From: Spirosoma sp. 48-14
GTDB taxonomy: Bacteria; Bacteroidota; Bacteroidia; Cytophagales; Spirosomataceae
Assembly: GCF_001898575.1 (NCBI RefSeq)
Contig: NZ_MKUD01000025.1
Coordinates: 63,892-127,891, forward strand
Reading direction: 5' to 3'
Length of the DNA stretch: 64,000 nucleotides
This document shows, in pieces, positions 8,515 through 17,244 of the stretch; the first letter of the stretch is position 1, and every line of letters starts with the position of its first letter. The notes under the pieces are model-generated. The model saw nothing but the letters and a program-made list of their open reading frames with translations, did no database searches and had not been told where the DNA came from. The translations under genes and the position numbers were made by a program.

Positions 8515-8521
8515 AAAGGAC
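8515..8521 (-). promoter_or_regulatory. GTCCTTT operon-head motif, site 2
   Basis: Minus-strand AAAATACGTCCTTTTGGCAG, 33 bases before the ATG at 8481 and just after the terminator at 8546-8581. Confidence 0.55.
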
Positions 8522-8545
8522 GTATTTTACAGGGTAAGAGAAAAT

Positions 8546-8581
8546 AAAAAAAGGCCTCTACGTTAAATAGAGGCCTTTTTT
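8546..8581 (-). terminator. Rho-independent terminator after the 8680-9153 gene
   Basis: A GGCCTCTA/TAGAGGCC stem with a seven-base loop, flanked by long A and T runs on either side, so it could work on both strands. It separates the cargo gene from the next phage operon. Confidence 0.8.
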
Positions 8582-8594
8582 AAGGGTAAGTAGC

Positions 8595-8660
8595 CCGGCC
8601 CAAACTGCACGAATCCGGCCTAAACGGGCTATATCCGGCCCAAACTGCGCACAGCCGGAC
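8595..8660. repeat. 20-bp tandem iteron-like repeats (CCGGCCyAAAC...)
   Basis: The word CCGGCC begins at 8595, 8615 and 8635, and CCGGAC at 8655, an exact 20-base period. Units 1 and 3 share CCGGCCCAAACTGC. The array lies directly past the stop of the 8680-9153 gene and before a terminator. It could be a protein-binding array; its function is unknown. Confidence 0.6.
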
Positions 8661-8679
8661 TTTTTAATGCAAACTTTTT

Positions 8680-9153
8680 TTACGAATAGGTGGTAACTGC
8701 CCGGTTTGTTTTATCGATCCGCTCCAGAAAATCCCGGTAAATTTTGCGAACGGTATCAAATTCGATATCCACATCAGCTTCGATGTTGTAGCGATTCAGG
8801 AAAGCCCGAATGAATCGGGAGTAGTCGCCCCCGCATAATTCGTGTAATGCGCGTACCTCACAAATCAGCGAGCGCCGAAACTGTTCATCCAGTGATTTGA
8901 CCAGGCTGGCCAATTTCTCGGGTGGCACTTCAACTGTCCGGTCACGATTTGTGTAATAAATAACTAGCTTAGAGCCGGTAATCTCTGGCTTAGGCAGGGG
9001 AAATAAGACAGGCCTGGTAATGCTGGCAATGTAGGAACCAACCAGGGAGCGGCCACCAACGTGTAAAGTCCCATCAATGACTTGACCAAACTCTGAATTT
9101 AACAAGTACTTTTTAAGGTATCGGGGAACCGATAAAACAACCTTTTTACGCAT
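8680..9153 (-). CDS. Unknown protein, possible DNA-binding regulator, prophage cargo
   Basis: A 157-residue basic protein starting MRKKVVLSVPRYLKKYLLNS. Residues 60-75 form a short beta hairpin (KLVIYYTNRDRTVEV). The C-terminal half is helical, with GGDYSRFIRAFLNRYNIEAD and DTVRKIYRDFLERID, which could be a helix-based nucleic-acid-binding domain. It lies alone between the AT-rich 9299 gene and the fibre operon, ends 20 bases before a tandem 20-bp repeat array, and is followed by a strong terminator. No family is recognised. The regulator idea rests only on the charge, the helices and the neighbouring iterons. Confidence 0.5.
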   Translation of the reverse strand: MRKKVVLSVPRYLKKYLLNSEFGQVIDGTLHVGGRSLVGSYIASITRPVLFPLPKPEITGSKLVIYYTNRDRTVEVPPEKLASLVKSLDEQFRRSLICEVRALHELCGGDYSRFIRAFLNRYNIEADVDIEFDTVRKIYRDFLERIDKTNRAVTTYS

Positions 9154-9298
9154 AGAGTGAGTACGAATTTTCTCATAGAAATATAAGCTAATGGAGGAGC
9201 CGAAATATACACATTAAAGTGTATTATTAATACTCAAATGACCTTATAAACCAGAGTCTTTTTAAAGTAAAAAATATTATCCAAGTCAATTGATTAGC

Positions 9299-9844
9299 TC
9301 AATAAATGAGTAATAGCCCTTTTGATATATCAATAGATTTTCCGTCAGCATTTCGTTCAATTAGCCCTTGCCAACCACAAGTAATGTGGCCTGCCTCATA
9401 TATTGGCAACATATTTAAAAATAATGTGGGGATTTTTGGATTTATTTTATAAAAATGATTTTCCATACACATAAGAAGTATCATCCATCTAAAACTGTAT
9501 ACTATTGTCGAATCAATCCCAGTACGTTCAGAAAACTGTTTAGCTTGCAATTCTAAACTTGGTAATTCTTCCTTATAGCTAACTACTATTTTGTTCCATA
9601 ATGTTGCCTCTTCTATTTGCTGTTTATTACGAGGGAAATTATTTAGATAAAATCGTAGCGTATTAAGGCCTTCAAGCTCGAAACTTTCCCAGGTGGGAGA
9701 GTTCAAAGCAAGGCCTACCTGCTCTATGCTATTTAGCTGTTTGTAATAAAAAGGTAACTGCTCTCCTTTAAAAGGAGTACCACAATTAGCGAAAAGTTTA
9801 AATCCATAAATCTTTTCTAGAATAGTCAAGTCCTTCTTAATCAT
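9299..9844 (-). CDS. Unknown AT-rich prophage cargo protein
   Basis: A 181-residue protein, MIKKDLTILEKIYGFKLF, with no signal peptide and one moderately hydrophobic helix near residues 118-130 (YSFRWMILLMCMEN). The gene is clearly more AT-rich than the phage operons on both sides. It lies between the tape-measure terminator and the 8680-9153 gene, the place where the other islands carry cargo genes. It is not recognised. Cargo status is inferred from composition and place. Confidence 0.55.
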   Translation of the reverse strand: MIKKDLTILEKIYGFKLFANCGTPFKGEQLPFYYKQLNSIEQVGLALNSPTWESFELEGLNTLRFYLNNFPRNKQQIEEATLWNKIVVSYKEELPSLELQAKQFSERTGIDSTIVYSFRWMILLMCMENHFYKINPKIPTLFLNMLPIYEAGHITCGWQGLIERNADGKSIDISKGLLLIY

Positions 9845-9901
9845 CTGCTTTAACTAATTTCCCACCATTCGAATATGCCTTAATGGTGGACAAAGAAAAC
9901 A

Positions 9902-9940
9902 AAAATCACCTAGAAGCCTGATGAACTTCTAGGTGATTTT
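9902..9940 (-). terminator. Terminator after the tape measure gene
   Basis: Perfect 15-base arms (9902-9916 and 9926-9940) with a nine-base loop and T-rich ends, 17 bases past the tape-measure stop. Confidence 0.8.
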
Positions 9941-9956
9941 GTAAAGAAATGTTGTC

Positions 9957-12900
9957 TTACTTAAACGAAGAAATACGCCCAATCAAGGCATCTAAACGGC
10001 CTGACTGGTTAGTTGCCCATACGGCTCCTTGTACGCCATCCACCGCGTTTTTCACCTGGTAAACGGCTCCCTCCACAGCATTGACCGACCCTTTCAAGCC
10101 ACCCACCTGACCTGCCATATTGTCCAATCCGCTTTTGGTGGTATAGGCTAAGGTAAGCAGGCTGTTTTGGGTCGTCACACTCAGATTGTCCAGCCCTGTT
10201 TTGGTGCTGGTGGCCAGGTTCGCCAGCGCCTGGCTATTAATTCGGTTAAACGTATCCAGGGAGGTATCCACCGAACTGGCTAGATTCTTCATTGCGGCTT
10301 GTAAGTTCTTATCCGAAGCCTCTACCGCATCCCGGATTTCGCCCAACACTTTGAGCTGCTGTTTGCCCTGTTCGACCGCTTCGTTATGCGCCTGGTTAGC
10401 TTCGGCTACCCCATCACCTTGCCCTCCGGTGGAATCGGTCGTATCCACTTCCGACATGCCACCCTCTTCGTACCGTCGTCTGGGCGCTACTCCTCCATAG
10501 CGATACATTCGGCCACCCCAACGGCCAGCATCCAGTAGTCCACCCTCCCGGAAGGCTGGCCCACGGTAATCGGTAACAGGTGTACTTCGTTTACCTGGTG
10601 TTCTAGCATTAGCAAACATGCGTTGTATCAGTGGCATATTGGCCCGCGTCTGCTCCCGGCTAATGATGGCCTCCCCTCCCTCCATTTCGCCCCGTTCCCG
10701 GCCCGTGGCCCGGTCAATGATCGCCAGACCACCCGCACCATAGGTGGAGCCGTGCCGACCGCCATCGGGTATGAAGCCTCCGTGGGCAAATTGGGGTTCG
10801 GGCTGGCTCTTGATCTTGGCAATCTGAATACCTGTCATCACTGCCGCCATTGCCGCAAACACCAGGTTCACCGGCCAGAAACCGCTGGCCAGCGCCTTTA
10901 GCACTGACAACGCCCCCGTAATGCCCGCCGTGGCTATATCGGCCCGTTGCTGGGCTTTCCAGGCCTGCCGCTTAGCCTCTATCTCTTTTTGCTTGGCCCG
11001 TTCGTTCTCCTGCTCAATGGCCCGGTTCAGCTCCTTCTGGTTCTGTATCCGGGTTTGCTTTTCCTGCTCTACTTTTTTGAGCTTTTCCCGTTTCTCCAGC
11101 TCGGCGGCATCGATCTTTTTTTCAGCCTCCTCTTTGGCCAGTCGGATCTTTTCTTTCTGGTCTTCTTTGGCTTTGGCCAGGATTTCCTTGGCCGCTTTCT
11201 CATCCCCTTTTTGTACGGCCTCAATCGCTTTCAGTTCCGCGTCCCGCTGATCTTCGGCCAGTTCGATCTTGGTTTTGGCCGTATCGTTGGCCAGTTCAAT
11301 GGTGGTTTTAGCCGTGTCTTTAGCCTCCGAAATCTTCACCTCGGATTCATCTTCAGCCAGCTTTTTCTCCTTCTGGAACTTGTCCTGAGCCTCCTGGATA
11401 AGCTGTTTTCGGGTGGCCTGGTCAACGTCCTTGCGGTTATTGATGGCTGCTATTTCGGCATCCCGTGTGGCCTCGGCGGCATCGATCTTTTCGGCCTTCT
11501 CGTTGGTGGCCGCTTTGATGGCGGCTTTTTCGGTATCCTGAGCGGCTTTAATCGTTTGGTCGCGTTCGTCTTTGGCCGCATCGATGGCATCGTTAGCGGT
11601 TTCTTTAGCCGTCTGGCTCTTTTCGTCGGCGCTATCCTTGTAGCCCTGCAACTGGTCGGCCAGCTTCTTTTTTTCCTCACTACTGGATAACTGGCGGTAC
11701 TGCTGTTCCAGGCTCGAAATGGTTTGCTCGGTCTGGCTTTTGATCGCCTGAATCTTGTCATTGCTTTCCTGGGTTACCCGCTGCTTTTCGGCTTCGGCGG
11801 CATCCTGGGCCGCTTTCTCGGCGGCAATCTGATCATTAATGAGCCGTACCTTTTCATCCCGTTCTTTCTGGGCTTCGGCAATGGCCTTGGCTGCTTTTTG
11901 CTGGGCAAGCTGATTCAAAAAATCGACCGCTGCCGTGGCCATTTGCGCTACCGCTGCATACTTCTGTTGGTTCTCGGCCAGTCGCTTCTGCCAGGCTTCT
12001 TTTTCGCCCTGCACCAACTTATCGGCATAGTCCAGAAATGAGGATATATCCCCTTTTAGAATGGCGCTAAAAGCATTACTGGCATTGCTCCAGATGGCGT
12101 TTTTCTTCTCCTTCAGCTCCTGTTCTACCTTTTCAATGGCGGCTGCGTTCTGGGCTTCTGCCAGTTTGCGCTCAGCCCGGTATTTATCCTCAATGGCCGT
12201 TAAAGCCTGGCTCAATTGGCCCTTGTCGGTAATCTCCCGGCTGGCTCTGGCCCGTTCGGCGGCTTCCTCGGCAGTCAGCTTTTCGACCGTGGCGTTATAC
12301 TGGATACGGAGTCGATCCTGGTGGATTTGGGCTAGCTTGGTGGCGTTTCCCTTGGCCATCAGTTCCCGCCAATCCAGCAACGCGTTTTCGGCCTGGCGCT
12401 CCTGGTCGATGATAAACTTTTTAGTCTCCAGCCGTTTTGCTTCTTCCTCCTCAGCTTTCTTCCGTTTCTTCTCGGCAAACTCCCCAGCCACGCGGGCCAC
12501 ATCCTCCTCCAGCTTCTTATCCAGCGCTGCTAGCTGCTGGTTCTTTAACTTCTCGTCCTGGAGCCCCCGCATGATTTCTTCAGCCTCCAAATCCCGCTTA
12601 GCGCCAAGTTTGGCAAACTCACGCTGCATCTCGTCTTTGATGCTGGCCACGTGGGCCTCTGCCTCCAGTTTGGTCAGTTCTTCCAGCGCCTTCTGGTTGG
12701 CCTTCTGAACTTCATCCAGGTGTTTCTGGTGGTCTTTCTCGGCCTGCTTACGGGCTTTTTCGGCGTCCTTGGCCTGATCGGCCAGGGCTTTCTTTTGCTC
12801 GGCGGTCAACGCGTCGCCGTGGGCCTGCCCTTGCTTCTTGCCCGCAAATGCGGCCTTCTGCTCATTGGCTGGATCGCTCCAGATAGCCACCACGGCAGCG

Positions 12901-14225
12901 GCCCCGGCCTTCACATTGGCTTTTACCCCCTCGATCACTTTGGCCCCCGCTGCTTTGGTCTGATCCCAGGCTTTACTGGCCGCATCGAAATTGCCCGAAA
13001 GAAACTCTTTGATGGCTACCCCCATATTTTTCATTACCCCACCAGCTCCCATCGAAAAATCGGCCAGCGTTTTCCAGTAGCTGCTTACGGCGGTAATCAG
13101 GGTGCCCACTACGCTCACCAGTCCCCGGATCACGGTAATGCCTCCGCTCATCACCGTCAGAATACCCACAAAAACAGGCCGTAACTTATCGCCAATCTCC
13201 ACTTTGAGCGCGTCAAAATTATCCCCCAGGTTGGAGGTTTGCCCATCCAGGGTTTTCATCATTTCGGCGTTCTGACCCGCTACTCCCTTCATTTCCCCAA
13301 ACTTGACGATGGCCCCCTGGATCGCTTCCGGCGTGTTCTTTACCGTCTGGTTCATCCCCTTGAACGATAGCGTTACCTCATCGCCCGATTTTTTGGCCGA
13401 AATACCAAACTCTTTCAGCCGCTCATTTTCTCCCGTTTGGGCATCCAATGCGGCCTCCACTAACTGATCAAAGGTTTTGCCTTGACTAGCCGCTAAATCC
13501 GTTAAGGCCACCATTTCTTTCTGGCTCGGCCTCATGCCCCGGTTGACCATTTTGACGTACCCCTCCGTCAGCTCATCGACTGAAAAGGCGGTTTGGCTCC
13601 CCAGCTCTTTGAGCGCGGCCATAGCGGCTTTAGCCTCCTTCTGAGAACCCAAAGCGGTCTCCAGTACCTTACCGTACTTTTCAAATTTGGCCGTCGTCTC
13701 AAAGATGGATTTACCTATGTCGATGATGAAGCCAATCACCTGTAGCGCCATAAAGGCCTGGAACGCCGTAGCCATGCCTTTAACCCCGCTGGTTACCTTG
13801 TTCCACATCGACGGCTGGCCCAAATCTTCCCCGCCCTTTTTGAGCTTGTCCACCTCATCCTTGACGCTCTTAAACTGCTTTTCGGCATCGCCTAGCCGTT
13901 TGGAGGCTGTTACAAATTCCTCGGTGCCAGGTTTGAGCGTTTTGAGGTCTTTGGTAAGCTGCTTAATCAGGTTGTCGAGCTGGCCATAGGTGAGCGTGGT
14001 CACGTCTACCTCCTTTTTTAAGGCCGTGGTAGCGGTCTGAACCTCCTTTAGCTCGTTCTTGTACTTCTGCCAATTCTCCGACCCCTTGCCGCCATCTTTT
14101 TCAATGTCATTAATGGTCTTTCGGAGGTCTTTGGCCTTTTGGTTCAGCTCATCGATACTTTTGCCTACATCGCCGTTATTGAGCCGTAGGGACAAGGTGG
14201 CTACTTCGTTTAGGTTGAGTGCCAT
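9957..14225 (-). CDS. Tail tape measure protein
   Basis: A 1422-residue protein, by far the longest phage gene. The N-terminal 130 residues are helical. A hydrophobic segment near 140-170 (AFQAFMALQVIGFIIDIGKS) and another near 1100-1140 (WPVNLVFAAMAAVMTGIQI) flank a very long charged coiled coil rich in Ala/Lys/Glu. The glycine-rich segment FAHGGFIPDGG and AIISREQTRANMPLIQRMF follow, then a repeated TKSGLDN-type helical tail. This is the standard plan of tape-measure proteins, which fix tail length and enter the host membrane on infection. It starts one base after the preceding gene's stop. Confidence 0.9.
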   Translation of the reverse strand: MALNLNEVATLSLRLNNGDVGKSIDELNQKAKDLRKTINDIEKDGGKGSENWQKYKNELKEVQTATTALKKEVDVTTLTYGQLDNLIKQLTKDLKTLKPGTEEFVTASKRLGDAEKQFKSVKDEVDKLKKGGEDLGQPSMWNKVTSGVKGMATAFQAFMALQVIGFIIDIGKSIFETTAKFEKYGKVLETALGSQKEAKAAMAALKELGSQTAFSVDELTEGYVKMVNRGMRPSQKEMVALTDLAASQGKTFDQLVEAALDAQTGENERLKEFGISAKKSGDEVTLSFKGMNQTVKNTPEAIQGAIVKFGEMKGVAGQNAEMMKTLDGQTSNLGDNFDALKVEIGDKLRPVFVGILTVMSGGITVIRGLVSVVGTLITAVSSYWKTLADFSMGAGGVMKNMGVAIKEFLSGNFDAASKAWDQTKAAGAKVIEGVKANVKAGAAAVVAIWSDPANEQKAAFAGKKQGQAHGDALTAEQKKALADQAKDAEKARKQAEKDHQKHLDEVQKANQKALEELTKLEAEAHVASIKDEMQREFAKLGAKRDLEAEEIMRGLQDEKLKNQQLAALDKKLEEDVARVAGEFAEKKRKKAEEEEAKRLETKKFIIDQERQAENALLDWRELMAKGNATKLAQIHQDRLRIQYNATVEKLTAEEAAERARASREITDKGQLSQALTAIEDKYRAERKLAEAQNAAAIEKVEQELKEKKNAIWSNASNAFSAILKGDISSFLDYADKLVQGEKEAWQKRLAENQQKYAAVAQMATAAVDFLNQLAQQKAAKAIAEAQKERDEKVRLINDQIAAEKAAQDAAEAEKQRVTQESNDKIQAIKSQTEQTISSLEQQYRQLSSSEEKKKLADQLQGYKDSADEKSQTAKETANDAIDAAKDERDQTIKAAQDTEKAAIKAATNEKAEKIDAAEATRDAEIAAINNRKDVDQATRKQLIQEAQDKFQKEKKLAEDESEVKISEAKDTAKTTIELANDTAKTKIELAEDQRDAELKAIEAVQKGDEKAAKEILAKAKEDQKEKIRLAKEEAEKKIDAAELEKREKLKKVEQEKQTRIQNQKELNRAIEQENERAKQKEIEAKRQAWKAQQRADIATAGITGALSVLKALASGFWPVNLVFAAMAAVMTGIQIAKIKSQPEPQFAHGGFIPDGGRHGSTYGAGGLAIIDRATGRERGEMEGGEAIISREQTRANMPLIQRMFANARTPGKRSTPVTDYRGPAFREGGLLDAGRWGGRMYRYGGVAPRRRYEEGGMSEVDTTDSTGGQGDGVAEANQAHNEAVEQGKQQLKVLGEIRDAVEASDKNLQAAMKNLASSVDTSLDTFNRINSQALANLATSTKTGLDNLSVTTQNSLLTLAYTTKSGLDNMAGQVGGLKGSVNAVEGAVYQVKNAVDGVQGAVWATNQSGRLDALIGRISSFK

Positions 14226-14226
14226 C

Positions 14227-14790
14227 TTAGTCCGTAAAAGCCGCTTTAAAAGCCCGGCTGGCCGTTAGGTTGTAGGCAGTTGCCAGATCCTGGAATAGAT
14301 ACGGGAGTACGTCTTTTAGGAGCGGATCGGCGTAAATGCCTCGGTAGCCACGGGTGACGTTGGGACGTTTGGCCAGACTCATTTTTAAGCTCCAGGCAAT
14401 GCGCTCCACGGCTCTGGCTTCGGTAGCAGGAAAGGTGCCTTTTTTGTAGCCCGACACGTAGGCAAAATGACTGGCCCCTACCTTTTCCACATAATACTCC
14501 ATGGCCAGGAGCGGTGGTGTACGGGTATAGTTCATCCAGCGCAAATCCTTGATTCTCGCCAGTGCGGCCATTTCCAGGCGGGCCTCCACGTAGCCCTCGG
14601 CCTCTGTAGCGGCCCGCTGGCGAAAGGAGGCTAGCAGTTCCCCCGAAAGGTTTAGCCCTGCCTCCTGAATCCGTCGTTTAAAGGCCTCCTCGGCTTGAGC
14701 CAGGTAGGTATCCAGGATTTTAGCCGCATCGCGGTTATTAGAGAGCCATTCAGCTCGGGCATCCCCTCGAATGCTAGTCGTTACTTCCAT
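14227..14790 (-). CDS. Phage tail protein upstream of the tape measure
   Basis: A 187-residue protein, MEVTTSIRGDARAEWLSNN, first gene of the tape-measure operon; the ATG lies 47 bases after the GTCCTTT site at 14838. It is helical, with RTPPLLAMEYYVEKVGASHF and RGYRGIYADPLLKDVLPYLF. The size and the location immediately before the tape measure suit a tail assembly chaperone or tail-terminator-associated protein. No motif decides this. Confidence 0.6.
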   Translation of the reverse strand: MEVTTSIRGDARAEWLSNNRDAAKILDTYLAQAEEAFKRRIQEAGLNLSGELLASFRQRAATEAEGYVEARLEMAALARIKDLRWMNYTRTPPLLAMEYYVEKVGASHFAYVSGYKKGTFPATEARAVERIAWSLKMSLAKRPNVTRGYRGIYADPLLKDVLPYLFQDLATAYNLTASRAFKAAFTD

Positions 14791-14837
14791 CGTATTTACT
14801 GTTTTGAGAGCAAGCTAAAACCGACTCCAAGAGACCA

Positions 14838-14844
14838 AAAGGAC
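14838..14844 (-). promoter_or_regulatory. GTCCTTT operon-head motif, site 3
   Basis: Minus-strand GATTTTCTTGTCCTTTTGG, 47 bases before the ATG at 14790. The AT-rich cargo island with the OLD nuclease begins directly on its other side. Confidence 0.55.
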
Positions 14845-15004
14845 AAGAAAATCAATAGATTGAGAAAAATCATCAAACTAAATTTGTTACTTATTTTAGA
14901 TATTGCTTTATTTACACTTTACCTAATAAGTCTTTATATTCCTTTAAAAAGCTTTCGGTTAAAACAGTTAAATTAATTCATTCCCACCGATCAACTTTAA
15001 AATA

Positions 15005-16612
15005 ATGTACATTTCAAAATTTTCAGCTTTTAATTACAGAAGTTTAAAACAAGTAACTATCCGATTTGAAAAAGGGAAAAACGTTATAGTCGGAAAAAAT
15101 AACTCAGGAAAGTCTAACATTATAAGAGGTCTTGATATTCTAATTGGAGAAAAATTCCCTACGTATATACATATAACTGATAATGACTATTACACATTTG
15201 AAAAAATTGACCTTGAAACAGGAGAAATATCAGAAGAGATTGCTGAAAATTTTTATTTAGAAATAGAATTAGAAGGCCGGGATGTCGATGAAGATCTTAT
15301 TAAATCTATCAAAAAGAAAACTGCTTTTTCAAAAGTAAAATCCCTAAAAAATCTTTATGAAAAACTTGAAAATAATGACATATTAATAAATTATGATTTT
15401 TTTCAAAATTTAGATCAAATTGAAAATAGAGAAGAGATTGATGTCATTGGAAGAACAGCGACAGGTTACGACATTAAAACAAAATGGCACAGTTCAAATG
15501 AGTTATTAAATTTAATACAATTCTCAAAAATAATTAAATTGTTTTTCTCTAAATCAAGGTCAGAAGAGGAAAAGAATGGGTATGGAATAATAATTATAGA
15601 ACGTGATAATAGTATATGGATATCTCATTTTGTCCCAAAAAAGCTTAGAGATTCTCTAATTACCACAACAGTTATCAGTGCATTGAGAAGCCACAAGGAG
15701 GATTTAAGGCTTGTTCATTACACATGGTTTGGAAAACTAATCATGGGTCTTTGGAATAAAAATAAGGGAATTATTGAAGAAAGCTCTGAAAAAAGTTATG
15801 AACAATTAATTAAAGAAAAATCGAAAGAAATAAAAAATATTGTCGATGTAGTTTTTGATCAACAATCTCAAGATATTAAGCTATTACTTGAAGGTGCTAT
15901 TTCACACAAATCTGTCAATTTTAAATTTATTAACGACACAAAAAACGAGCTATATAAAAATATTCAACTTTTTGTACACGATGGTATAGATAGGCCCCTT
16001 CAAGAGAAAGGAACTGGAATACAAAGCGCTATAATTATAGCGCTATTTTCAATGTATTGTAATAACTACCATAATTCAAGTTCATTACTCATAACAGAAG
16101 AGCCAGAACTCTATTTACATCCACAAGCACGAAGAGTAATTTCTGCTGAACTAGAAAAATATATAGAACAAGCAAATTCACAACAAAGGCAATTAATTAT
16201 TTCGACTCATTCAACAGATTACTTAAAAAACTTAGATCCATATTGTATAACTCGGGTTTATAAAGATAGTAAAAACAATTGTACTGTAGCAAAACAGTTA
16301 GACATTGAAACATCGTCTCAGATTACAACTGAGTTAAAAAGATTTTTATGGTCAACAAATAGCGAACTTTTTTTTGCAGATAAAGTGATATTAGTAGAAG
16401 GAGGTGAAGTATATTTAATACCCACAATTGTTGATAAAATATACTCAGGGAAACAGTTACTAGATTATGATAATATTTCGGTAATTAGAGTAAATGGTAA
16501 GGGCAGTTTTTTAACATACATTAAAATGTTAGAATGCTTTAATATTTCATATCTTGTTTTAGGTGATCTTGACTGCTTCAAAGATGAGGTACAAAAAATT
16601 TCAAAACATTAA
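15005..16612 (+). CDS. OLD-family ATP-dependent nuclease, interrupted by an in-frame stop
   Basis: ABC-type ATPase plus Toprim nuclease. Walker A is GKNNSGKSN (residues 30-38), Walker B LLITEEPELYLHP (about 361-373), and the switch histidine lies in ISTHSTDYL (399-407). The Toprim glutamate is Glu465 in KVILVEGGE and the Toprim DxD is Asp521/Asp523 in GDLDCF. The frame ends at a TAA (16610-16612). The next codons, NLEEHKPILQKIKSALSS, continue in the same frame into the 16667-17107 frame, which holds the family's C-terminal end. The intact gene would therefore be about 700 codons. OLD proteins act in phage exclusion and DNA cleavage. The gene is AT-rich, on the plus strand in a cargo island, and followed by an ion-channel gene. 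Confidence 0.85.
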   Translation: MYISKFSAFNYRSLKQVTIRFEKGKNVIVGKNNSGKSNIIRGLDILIGEKFPTYIHITDNDYYTFEKIDLETGEISEEIAENFYLEIELEGRDVDEDLIKSIKKKTAFSKVKSLKNLYEKLENNDILINYDFFQNLDQIENREEIDVIGRTATGYDIKTKWHSSNELLNLIQFSKIIKLFFSKSRSEEEKNGYGIIIIERDNSIWISHFVPKKLRDSLITTTVISALRSHKEDLRLVHYTWFGKLIMGLWNKNKGIIEESSEKSYEQLIKEKSKEIKNIVDVVFDQQSQDIKLLLEGAISHKSVNFKFINDTKNELYKNIQLFVHDGIDRPLQEKGTGIQSAIIIALFSMYCNNYHNSSSLLITEEPELYLHPQARRVISAELEKYIEQANSQQRQLIISTHSTDYLKNLDPYCITRVYKDSKNNCTVAKQLDIETSSQITTELKRFLWSTNSELFFADKVILVEGGEVYLIPTIVDKIYSGKQLLDYDNISVIRVNGKGSFLTYIKMLECFNISYLVLGDLDCFKDEVQKISKH

Positions 16613-16666
16613 AATCTAGAGGAGCATAAACCAATATTACAAAAAATAAAATCGGCCTTAAGCAGT

Positions 16667-17107
16667 ATGGAAATATCATATGAGCAAATTAATACTAGAA
16701 TTAAGGAGATTGATAAAAATACAGATGCACAGACACTAAAAAATCTATTAGATAAATTTGCAAGTGGCGAAATCACTAATAGTGATCAAGACCTTTTAGA
16801 TATAATAAATAAAATGAAATCTCGCTCAACTAAAGGCGATAAAATTTCAGCTATCTTAAAACAAGTTTCAAAACAAGAATACGACCAAATACATCAAATT
16901 CTTAGAGAAAATAAGATTTTCATATGGTCTCAAGGTGACTTAGAATCTTATTTTAGTAAAAGATCATTAAGACTAAGTGGAAGTAAGGACATTAGAGCGC
17001 TGGAACTTTCATATCTACTTCAAAATGAAAATGAGACGCTCGAGAGTCTCTTTTTACACATTGAAGAAATAAAAGAGCTAGCAAAACTAATAGTCAAAAA
17101 ATCTTAG
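16667..17107 (+). CDS. C-terminal part of the interrupted OLD-family nuclease
   Basis: A 146-residue frame in exactly the same phase as the upstream OLD gene and continuous with it apart from one TAA codon. It contains KIFIWSQGDLESYFS (about residues 84-98), which corresponds to the conserved W...GDLE..L segment at the end of the Toprim domain in OLD nucleases. The ATG at 16667 is internal to the family domain, so this is probably not an independent protein. It is either a decaying remnant, a readthrough product, or the second half of a gene split by a nonsense change. Confidence 0.7.
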   Translation: MEISYEQINTRIKEIDKNTDAQTLKNLLDKFASGEITNSDQDLLDIINKMKSRSTKGDKISAILKQVSKQEYDQIHQILRENKIFIWSQGDLESYFSKRSLRLSGSKDIRALELSYLLQNENETLESLFLHIEEIKELAKLIVKKS

Positions 17108-17244
17108 TATTCGATAGTTGAATATTAGTTTTTTGCACAATCGATATGAATTTTCAAAAATTTAATTACATTCCCAAAAAATCACCTTTATGCAGGCAAC
17201 ATTAAAATCATGGTTTTCGCGATTAATTTGGATATTTTTTTTTA

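Noticed and set aside
10947..11690. 247-codon plus-strand frame rich in Leu/Phe/Gly
   Set aside because: It is the antisense of the Ala/Lys/Glu coiled coil of the tape measure gene; same for other long plus-strand frames at 12061-13184.
14695..14976. Plus-strand frame ending in a membrane-like segment
   Set aside because: It starts antisense to a phage gene and the hydrophobic end lies in AT-rich spacer without its own ATG.
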